Source: Streptomyces marincola
GTDB taxonomy: Bacteria > Actinomycetota > Actinomycetes > Streptomycetales > Streptomycetaceae
Length of the DNA: 64,000 nt
Assembly (NCBI RefSeq): GCF_020410765.1
Contig: NZ_CP084541.1
Location: forward strand, 5,944,001 to 6,008,000
Direction of reading: 5' to 3'
Shown: positions 58,598-64,000 of the stretch, piece after piece
Layout: the number at the start of each line of letters is the position of its first letter
Position numbering within the stretch: position 1 is the stretch's first letter
The notes under the pieces: model-generated
What the model was told of the DNA's origin: nothing
Seen by the model: the letters and a program-made list of their open reading frames with translations, nothing else
The model's database searches: none
Program-made: the position numbers and the translations under genes

Positions 58598-58886
58598 TCG
58601 TTGGCCTTCAGCTCGTTCATGAAGTCCTTATGCGAAGTCGGCTGCTTGCCGTCTCGCCGGGCGATCTCGTTGCGCGCGATGGCAAGGTCGTCCTCCAAGT
58701 CCTCCAATTTCGAAGGCTGATGACGATGGCGACGATGTTGCCGTCTTCGTCGGTCAGCGCGATCTCCTCACGGGAGTCGGCCACGCGCTGGGCGAGGACG
58801 GCCAACTGCTCACCGGCCGCCGAGAACGGAATGGCGTCCCAGGGGCCGAGCCGCACCAGACCGTGCAGCGGTGCATGATCGTTCAT
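58594..58886 (-). pseudogene. Phd-type antitoxin with a frameshift
   Basis: The first 58 codons (starting MNDHAPLHGLVRLGPWDAI and running to GNIVAIVIS) are a Phd-like antitoxin, with EEIALTDEDGNIVA as the DNA-binding strand. After this the frame turns to LRNWRTW, while the other frame continues as SKLEDLEDDLAIARNE and HKDFMNELKANE, ending in a stop that overlaps the toxin ATG. The span is 293 bp, one short of a multiple of 3, consistent with a 1-base deletion near 58711-58716. Alternatively it is a sequencing error or recoding; no slippery sequence was seen. Confidence 0.75.
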
Positions 58887-58967
58887 GTGCGTGACCCTAG
58901 CGAAGTCGTCGCGACGAGAGAAAGCGTCCAACGCACCTCAACCGCCCGCTGCTACGTGGCCTAAAGG

Positions 58968-59497
58968 TTATCGCAGGTAGGTGCGCTGCCATTCGGCGGA
59001 GGACATGTTCTGGGCAGCGTCGGCCAGGGAGATGGCCGACTGAGTCCTGAGCTTGGCGCGCGTACTGTCCACCCACTCCTGGGCATTGCGGTAGCCCTGC
59101 TCCAGATACTCCAATCCTTGGAGCATGCATTCCAGCTTGTCGGCGTCGCGTAGCGGCGCCCGATCCACGGAATGTCACCGACGCGCGTCTCCTGGGTGTC
59201 GTGGAAGGTGCACAGCAGAGCGACCCGCGCGGGATCGGCGCCTTCGAGCATCGCCAGCACGGACCCGATGACCGCCGTGCGAAAGCTGTGCTCGGCGATC
59301 GTCTCCGGATCTTTCACCCCCGCGATCCACCACCCGCTGCGCTTGCTGCGCTTCAGAGTCCCCATCTCCATGAGGTACGTGACCGAACCCAGGGCGTGCT
59401 GCTCGTCGATCAGGTGGTGTCCTCTCCGCAAGTCATGCTCCGGCCGACTCGTAGACCGGTATGTTGCCCGAGCCGAGCAGACCCTGTTCTCGATCAA
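58968..59497 (-). pseudogene. Broken HD-domain phosphohydrolase gene
   Basis: The minus strand encodes GSVTYLMEMGTLKRSKRSGWW, PETIAEHSFRTAVIGSVLAM and CTFHDTQETRVGDIP, the N-terminal half of an HDDC2/YfbR-like HD hydrolase (HD motif at H-D in CTFHDTQ). Immediately after this the frame shifts, and the other frame resumes with LRDADKLECMLQGLEYLEQGY and EWVDSTRAKLRTQSA, the C-terminal portion. About 35-40 residues are missing between them. So a deletion plus frameshift destroyed the gene. It lies inside the decaying islet. Confidence 0.72.
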
Positions 59498-59621
59498 CCA
59501 GGTCGGCGGGGAATCCTAGCCTTCCCGAGCGGAAACGCCGGTGGGCAGAAGGTGAGAAAACGAGGAGGGCCCAGACTGCGGGCCCTCCTCGGTCTGATGC
59601 GTCCAATCAGCCGCCTGCCGA

Positions 59622-59726
59622 CTATTCGAATGCTCCTGACTTCGCTGCGCCGATGAACGCGGACCACGCCGCAGGTGAGACACGAGCGGCGGGGATGGAA
59701 CGGGCCTTGGTGTCACGCACGGAACG
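59622..59726 (-). pseudogene. DUF397 C-terminal fragment
   Basis: A minus-strand frame of 34 codons reads VRDTKARSIPAARVSPAAW followed by SAFIGAAKSGAFE, the last strands of a DUF397 protein. A TAG codon at 59729-59727 closes it upstream, and it is joined next to a truncated antitoxin segment. DUF397 genes normally partner an XRE regulator; neither its 5' end nor the partner is present. This is a fragment left by recombination. Confidence 0.65.
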
Positions 59727-59737
59727 CTACGTCCGTA

Positions 59738-59854
59738 GCGGGAGTCGGCCACGCGGCGGGCGAGGGCGGCCAGTTGGGCCTCGGCGGCGGAGAACGGGAT
59801 GGCGTCCCAGGGGCCGAGCCGCACCGGACCGTGCGGCGGAGCGTGATCATCCAT
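59738..59854 (-). pseudogene. Second antitoxin N-terminal fragment
   Basis: Thirty-nine codons beginning MDDHAPPHGPVRLGPWDAI, strongly similar to the antitoxin at 58594-58886 (MNDHAPLHGLVRLGPWDAI). The similarity ends at RVADSR, where a DUF397 remnant begins. It starts 8 bp inside the end of the GT9 gene. It shows that the antitoxin was duplicated, about 970 bp apart, and one copy was truncated. Confidence 0.65.
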
Positions 59855-60869
59855 GGGCGCGACCCTGGCGGCCGTTGCCCCGCCTCACGTCCCCGGTTGC
59901 GGCTGGTGCGGCCGGGGCCGGGGTGGGGAGGGAGTCCAGGGCCGCCCTGACCTCCGCGACGCCGATGCGCAGCAGCCTGGGGTCGGTGACCGGTCCGTGC
60001 GGGTCGCCGGGCCGCTGGTCGCGCGGGTCGTCCGGGTGCCACAGCACGCGGTGCCTGGGGGAGCGCGGCGGGCCCCACAGCTGGGGAGAGACGGGCCCGA
60101 AGAGGACGACGGACGGCGTGCCGAGCGCCGTCGCGAGGTGGGCGAGGCCCGTGTCCCCCACCACGACGGCGCGCGCGCCGGCGACGAGCGCGGCCAGCCG
60201 GGAGAACGGCAGCCCCTCGGCGCGCTCCAGGCCGCCGGGCTCCGCCACCTCGCGGGCCAGCGCGCCCTCGCCCGGCCCCGCGGTCACCACGACCCGGTGC
60301 CCGTCCGCGCGCAGCGCCCGGCCCAGCGCGGCGAACCGCTCCGCCGGCCAGCGCCGCGCCGCGGCGTCGGCCCCCGGGTGCAGCAGCACCGCGCCGGGCG
60401 CGGGCGACGGCTGGTCGGGGGCGGGAAGCCGCAGGTCGGCGGGGTCGGCCGGGACGCCGTGCCAGGCCAACAGGCGGCACCAGCGGTCGCGTTCGTGCTC
60501 ACCCGCCCGCCACGCCGGGCCCCTGGGCAGCGCGTACCCGTACAGCCGTCCCGGGCGCAGCGCGCGCAGGGCGCGCAGGCTCTCGGGGCCGTTGCCGTGC
60601 AGGTCGACGGCGTGTTCCGGGCGCGGCCCGGCCCACGGGATGTGGCCGGGCACCGCCCGGCCCGGCGCGGTCGCGGGCACGAGGCGGTCGACCGCGCCGG
60701 TCGCGGCGGCGGCCTCGGCCAGCCACGCGGGCGCCGCGAGCACCAGCCGGTGCCCGGGGAAGGCGCGGCGCAGCCCGCGCAGCGCGGGAACGGCCGTCAG
60801 CAGGTCGCCGAGCCCCAGGGCCCGCAGCACCACAAGCCGCGGCACGGCGCCCGGCACCGCGCCGGTCAC
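59847..60869 (-). CDS. Glycosyltransferase family 9 (heptosyltransferase-like)
   Basis: A 340-residue GT-B enzyme. N-terminal LVVLRALGLGDLLTAVPALRGL resembles the heptosyltransferase start; HPGADAAARRWPAERFAALGRAL and VVVGDTGLAHLATALGTPSVVLFGPVSPQLWGP are conserved donor-site motifs of GT9. Its GTG overlaps the HldE stop (GTGA), tying it to the enzyme that makes ADP-heptose, which supports a heptosyl transfer to a surface glycan or metabolite. Acceptor unknown. Confidence 0.87.
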   Translation of the reverse strand: MTGAVPGAVPRLVVLRALGLGDLLTAVPALRGLRRAFPGHRLVLAAPAWLAEAAAATGAVDRLVPATAPGRAVPGHIPWAGPRPEHAVDLHGNGPESLRALRALRPGRLYGYALPRGPAWRAGEHERDRWCRLLAWHGVPADPADLRLPAPDQPSPAPGAVLLHPGADAAARRWPAERFAALGRALRADGHRVVVTAGPGEGALAREVAEPGGLERAEGLPFSRLAALVAGARAVVVGDTGLAHLATALGTPSVVLFGPVSPQLWGPPRSPRHRVLWHPDDPRDQRPGDPHGPVTDPRLLRIGVAEVRAALDSLPTPAPAAPAATGDVRRGNGRQGRAHG

Positions 60870-62290
60870 GGCGCCGCGCACGCGGCGCGGCGCGCCAGTT
60901 CCGTCGTCGAGTGCCCGTCCAGGTAGGGGAGTACCAGGGTCTGGCCGCCCCACTCGCGCAGCGCCGCGGCCTCGGGCAGGTCCCGGACGCTGTAGTCGCC
61001 GCCCTTGACCCACACGTCGGGGCGCAGCCGCCGCAGCAGCGCCTCGGGCGTGTCCTCGTCGAACGCGACGACCGCGTCCACGCAGCCAAGGCCCGCGAGC
61101 ACCCGGATGCGGTCGGCCGCCGGGTTGAACGGCCGACCGGGTCCCTTCAGGCGGCGCACGGAGGCGTCGGAGTTGACGCACACGATCAGGCAGTCGCCGG
61201 TGCGTCGCGCGTTCTGGAGGAACTGCACGTGCCCGGCGTGCAGCAGGTCGAAGCAGCCGCCCGCGGCCACGACCGTCCCGCCCGAGCCGCGCACCGACGC
61301 GATGAGCGCCGCCGCGTCCCCGGCCGGGGACGCGGCGGGCGCGGGGCGCGCCGGGGCGCCGGCCGCGGTGCCCGCGGCGAGCGCGGCCAGGCCGCCCGCC
61401 GCGATGAACCCCGAGGCCGCCTCGGTGGCCAGGCCGACCGCCTCGGTCGGCAGGCCGCCGTCGGCCAGCACGACCGCCGCGGTCGCGGCGAAGCAGTCGC
61501 CCGCGCCGCACGGGTCGCCGTCGAGCGATTGGGCGACGGGCACGTACAGCGGGTCGTCGCAGTGCGCGCGGGCCAGGACCGCGCCCCGGCAGCCGAGGGT
61601 GACGGCCACGGACAGCGCCTCCCAGCGTTCCGCGAGCAGCGCGCCGCGCCTGCTGTGCGCGCGCAGCGTGTCGTCGCCCTCGCGGTCCCGCTCGCCGCAG
61701 AACCACCGGGCCTCCCGCTCGTTCGGCGTCACCAGGCGCGCCCCGCCCACCGGCGGGCGCCCGCGCGGGTGCGGGTCCCACACGACGGGAACGCGCCGGG
61801 CCGCCTCGGCCAGCGGCTGCCGCATCGCGGCGGCCGTGCCCTGCCCGTAGTCGGCCACGAGCACCGCGCGGGCCTCGTCGAGCACCCGCAGCACGGCGGG
61901 GCCGGGCGGTCCGGGAACGCCGCCGCCGCGGTCGACGCGCACCAGGGGCCTGCCGTCGGCGAGCACCCGGGACTTCACCGGCAGGCTGCCGTCGAGCGGC
62001 AGTTCCACCAGCCGCACCTCCGGCGGCAGCATCGCGCGCACCGTCTCGCTCGCCGGGTCGGTGCCAAGCGCGGTGACCAGGACGACCTCGCGGCCGTCCC
62101 GCGCGGCGAGCGCGGCGGCCAGTCCTGCGCCGCCGGGGCGGCTGCGTTCGCCCGCGACCTCGACCACCGGCACCGGTGCGTCGGGCGCCAGCCGCGTGGC
62201 CTCCCCGGCCACGTCCTCGTCGAGCAGCACGTCGCCGACCACGACGAGCGGCTGGCCGGCCGACCGGTTCTTGTTCGTGCTCATCGTCAT
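60866..62290 (-). CDS. hldE: Bifunctional heptose 7-phosphate kinase / heptose 1-phosphate adenylyltransferase
   Basis: A 474-residue fusion. Residues 15 to about 325 form a PfkB-type kinase (GDVLLDEDVAGEATRLAPDAPVPVVEV; GGAGLAAALAARDG; catalytic DGDPCGAGDCFAATAA). Residues about 340-474 form the nucleotidyltransferase with GGCFDLLHAGHVQFLQNAR and PYLDGHSTTELARR. It phosphorylates heptose 7-phosphate at C1 and, after a phosphatase step, makes ADP-heptose. An ATGA overlap links it to GmhA upstream. The phosphatase (GmhB) is not in the window. Confidence 0.9.
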   Translation of the reverse strand: MTMSTNKNRSAGQPLVVVGDVLLDEDVAGEATRLAPDAPVPVVEVAGERSRPGGAGLAAALAARDGREVVLVTALGTDPASETVRAMLPPEVRLVELPLDGSLPVKSRVLADGRPLVRVDRGGGVPGPPGPAVLRVLDEARAVLVADYGQGTAAAMRQPLAEAARRVPVVWDPHPRGRPPVGGARLVTPNEREARWFCGERDREGDDTLRAHSRRGALLAERWEALSVAVTLGCRGAVLARAHCDDPLYVPVAQSLDGDPCGAGDCFAATAAVVLADGGLPTEAVGLATEAASGFIAAGGLAALAAGTAAGAPARPAPAASPAGDAAALIASVRGSGGTVVAAGGCFDLLHAGHVQFLQNARRTGDCLIVCVNSDASVRRLKGPGRPFNPAADRIRVLAGLGCVDAVVAFDEDTPEALLRRLRPDVWVKGGDYSVRDLPEAAALREWGGQTLVLPYLDGHSTTELARRAACAAP

Positions 62291-62925
62291 GCCTCCCGTC
62301 GCGCGAGAACGGCGGGCTGTCTGGCCGGGACGGGCCCGGGTCCTGGCAGCTCCTCGTCGAACGCCTCGCACACCACGTGCAGCGCCACCAGGTGCGCCTC
62401 CTGAACGGTCGCGGTGCCCGGCGCGTCGATGGCGAGCACCTCGTCGGCCTGCGCGGCGAGCGGGTTGGGGGCGGGGCCCGTCATCGCCCACACCCGCAGC
62501 CCGGCCGCGCGGCCCGCGGTGGCCGCGCCGAGCAGGTTGTCGCTGCGGCCCGAGGTGGACATCAGCAGCAGGACGTCGCCCGGCCTGCCGTGCGCCGCGA
62601 CCTGGCGCGCGTAGATCTCGTCGAATCCGTAGTCGTTGCCGATGGCCGTCACGCTCGATGTCTCGGCGTGCAGGGAGAGCGCGGAGAACGGCGCGCGGTC
62701 GCCGTCGTAGCGCCCGACCAGTTCGGCCGTCAGGTGCTGGGCCTGGGCGGCGCTGCCGCCGTTGCCCGCGCACAGCAGCCGTCCGCCGGCGGGCAGCACG
62801 CCGGCCAGGGTCCTGCCCCACGCGACGGCCCGCGCGAGGCCGTCGGTGCGGAACCGGCGCAGCGCGTCCTGGAGCAGCAGGCAGTGCTCGTGCGCGGTGC
62901 GCGATGCGGGTGTGGGAGCGTCCAT
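62287..62925 (-). CDS. gmhA: Phosphoheptose isomerase
   Basis: A 212-residue SIS-domain enzyme converting sedoheptulose 7-phosphate to D-glycero-heptose 7-phosphate. LLCAGNGGSAAQAQHLTAELVGRY, SVTAIGNDYGFDEIYARQV and LMSTSGRSDN are the GmhA signatures; the zinc ligands include the histidine in QAQH. The first catalytic step of the ADP-heptose pathway. Overlap of 4 bp with HldE. Start ATG at 62925 has GGAGGG 8 bp upstream. Confidence 0.92.
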   Translation of the reverse strand: MDAPTPASRTAHEHCLLLQDALRRFRTDGLARAVAWGRTLAGVLPAGGRLLCAGNGGSAAQAQHLTAELVGRYDGDRAPFSALSLHAETSSVTAIGNDYGFDEIYARQVAAHGRPGDVLLLMSTSGRSDNLLGAATAGRAAGLRVWAMTGPAPNPLAAQADEVLAIDAPGTATVQEAHLVALHVVCEAFDEELPGPGPVPARQPAVLARREA

Positions 62926-62957
62926 GGTCGAAGCCCTCCGTGGTGTGGTGCGCCGGG

Positions 62958-64000
62958 TCAGGCGCCGCTGACGGGCGCGGGCCGGCGGCTGCCGATGTCT
63001 CGGTAGACCTCTTCTGTCGCGGCGGCCACCGCGGCCCAGCGGAAGCGGGTGAGGACCCGCCGCCGGCCCGCGGCGCCGCACGCGGCGCGTTCCGCCGGGC
63101 AGGCCAGCAGGTGCCCGGCCGCCGCGGCCAGGGCCGCCGGGTCGCCCGGCGGCACCAGGCGTCCCGTGGCCGGGTCGGCCACGGTGTCCCGCTGGCCGCC
63201 GACGGCGCTCGCGACGACGGGGACGCCGCAGGCCATGGCTTCGAGCGGGACGATGCCGAACGGTTCGTAGTCGGCCGGGCAGAGCACCACGTCCGCGCTG
63301 CGCAGCAGCGGCGGCACCTCGGTGCGCGCCAGGCCGCCGGTGAAGCGGACCCGGTCGGCCACGCCGAGGGAACGCGCCGCCTCCCGCAGCCGCCGCACGT
63401 CCGGGTCGGCGTCCACCCGGCCGCCCCTGGGCCCTCCGGCGATGACGAGTTCCGCGTCGGGCAGCCGGGCCAGGGCGGCCAGGGACACCTCGGCGCCCTT
63501 GCGCGGCACGAGGCGGCCCAGCTGGAGCAGCCGGTGCGGCAGGGCGCCGCGCGGCGCCGCCGGCCCCTCGGGCGTGAACAGGTCGGGGTCGACGCCGCAG
63601 GGCACGACGCTGACCCGCTCGGGCGGCACGCCGAGCGCCGTCAGCTCCTCGACCTCGTCGCGGCAGGTGGCCACGGTGTGGTCGCAGCCGAGGCCGACGT
63701 GGCGCTCCCAGCCGATCCGGTCGGCGGGGCTGGTGTCGGCGGGGCCCTGGTGGCGCCGCTTGACGGTGCCGAGCGCGTGGAAGGTGTGCGCGAGGGGGAT
63801 GCCCAGCGGCTTGGCCGCCTGGAGGGCGGCGATGCCCGACATCCAGAAGTGGGAGTGCGCCACGTCGGGCGGCGCGCTCGCCCACTCCCGTTCGAGGAAG
63901 GCCCCGAACTGCGGCATGAACGGCAGCAGCCGGTCCTTGGGAACGGCCGTCGCCGGCCCCGCGGGCACGTGCCGCACCGAGACGCCGGGGCGCAGCCGCA
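62958..64000 (-). CDS. Glycosyltransferase family 4, 5' end outside window
   Basis: At least 347 residues of a GT-B enzyme, open to the right edge. Signature segments: HSHFWMSGIAALQAAKPLGIPLAHTFHALG, LLQLGRLVPRKGAEVSLAALARLPDAELVIAGG, and the donor-site PADYEPFGIVPLEAMACGVPVVASAVGGQRD with the E-x7-E motif. Similar to D-inositol-phosphate and glycan GT4 enzymes. It ends 33 bp before gmhA and is probably the first visible gene of the heptose operon. Confidence 0.87.
   Translation of the reverse strand, partial: RLRPGVSVRHVPAGPATAVPKDRLLPFMPQFGAFLEREWASAPPDVAHSHFWMSGIAALQAAKPLGIPLAHTFHALGTVKRRHQGPADTSPADRIGWERHVGLGCDHTVATCRDEVEELTALGVPPERVSVVPCGVDPDLFTPEGPAAPRGALPHRLLQLGRLVPRKGAEVSLAALARLPDAELVIAGGPRGGRVDADPDVRRLREAARSLGVADRVRFTGGLARTEVPPLLRSADVVLCPADYEPFGIVPLEAMACGVPVVASAVGGQRDTVADPATGRLVPPGDPAALAAAAGHLLACPAERAACGAAGRRRVLTRFRWAAVAAATEEVYRDIGSRRPAPVSGA

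Larger units (their letters stand above)
58093..58964. repeat. 45-bp imperfect direct repeat bounding the toxin-antitoxin segment
   Basis: The 3' end of the second GT2 gene (58093-58137) recurs at 58920-58964 with 40 of 45 identities and a stop codon kept (TGA to TAA). The 827-bp offset encloses the toxin and frameshifted antitoxin, suggesting insertion by recombination or a duplication remnant. Confidence 0.6.

Noticed and set aside
58093..58964. The 45-bp repeat as the att sites of an integrated element
   Set aside because: No integrase or tRNA gene is nearby, and the copies differ at five positions, so it is kept only as an imperfect repeat.

Overview
The window is about 72-75 percent GC, with GC-rich third codon positions, many GTG starts, 4-bp start/stop overlaps and gene families typical of Streptomyces or a close relative (Cys leader peptides, DUF6233, DUF6328, DUF397, CU044_5270, AldO, a CebR-type box, SigB-family sigma factor). 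It looks like chromosomal arm or accessory sequence. No rRNA, tRNA, CRISPR array or intact insertion sequence was seen.

Layout. 1-658 is the 3' end of an arylsulfatase. 687-8695 is a fatty-acid/beta-oxidation block: fadD and a thiolase diverge from a FabG4/HtdX-like reductase-dehydratase pair, followed by a TetR repressor, an SCP2-domain protein and an acyl-CoA dehydrogenase. Both divergent promoter regions carry the same 16-bp palindrome, so one regulon is likely. 8735-16344 holds a stand-alone TOPRIM protein, a secreted trypsin with Arg at the oxyanion-hole position, an ECF sigma factor with a membrane partner, an SDR/TetR pair, an rRNA methyltransferase and small proteins.

16479-29328 is rich in secreted and sulfur/flavin functions: a GH5 mannanase behind a perfect CebR-type box, an AldO-like oxidase, an ABC exporter, a beta-helical repeat protein, ssuE and an LLM monooxygenase that face each other and are each preceded by a tiny cysteine-containing leader peptide, a cysteine-rich collagen-like protein with a SigB-type promoter, and a GH10 xylanase. 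29907-45634 covers sugar metabolism (isomerase and Gfo/Idh pair; a five-gene ABC uptake operon with its DeoR/LacI hybrid regulator), a LysR gene beside an aldehyde dehydrogenase homologue that has lost its catalytic residues, TrmO and a TPR regulator.

45669-55207 is a stress region: an SLC13 transporter, SigB-family sigma factor, PAS-GAF and GAF-ANTAR proteins, NDH-2, a CBS protein and a large catalase; several genes have SigB-like promoters. 55255-64000 is a surface-glycan region: pyruvyltransferase, two tandem GT2 enzymes, then a translationally coupled GT4-GmhA-HldE-GT9 block for ADP-heptose synthesis and transfer. Between the two halves (58138-59854) lies a decaying islet with a RelE toxin, a frameshifted antitoxin, a broken HD-domain gene and DUF397 and antitoxin fragments. 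The coordinates and motifs are read directly from the sequence; functions are inferred from family recognition without database searches.
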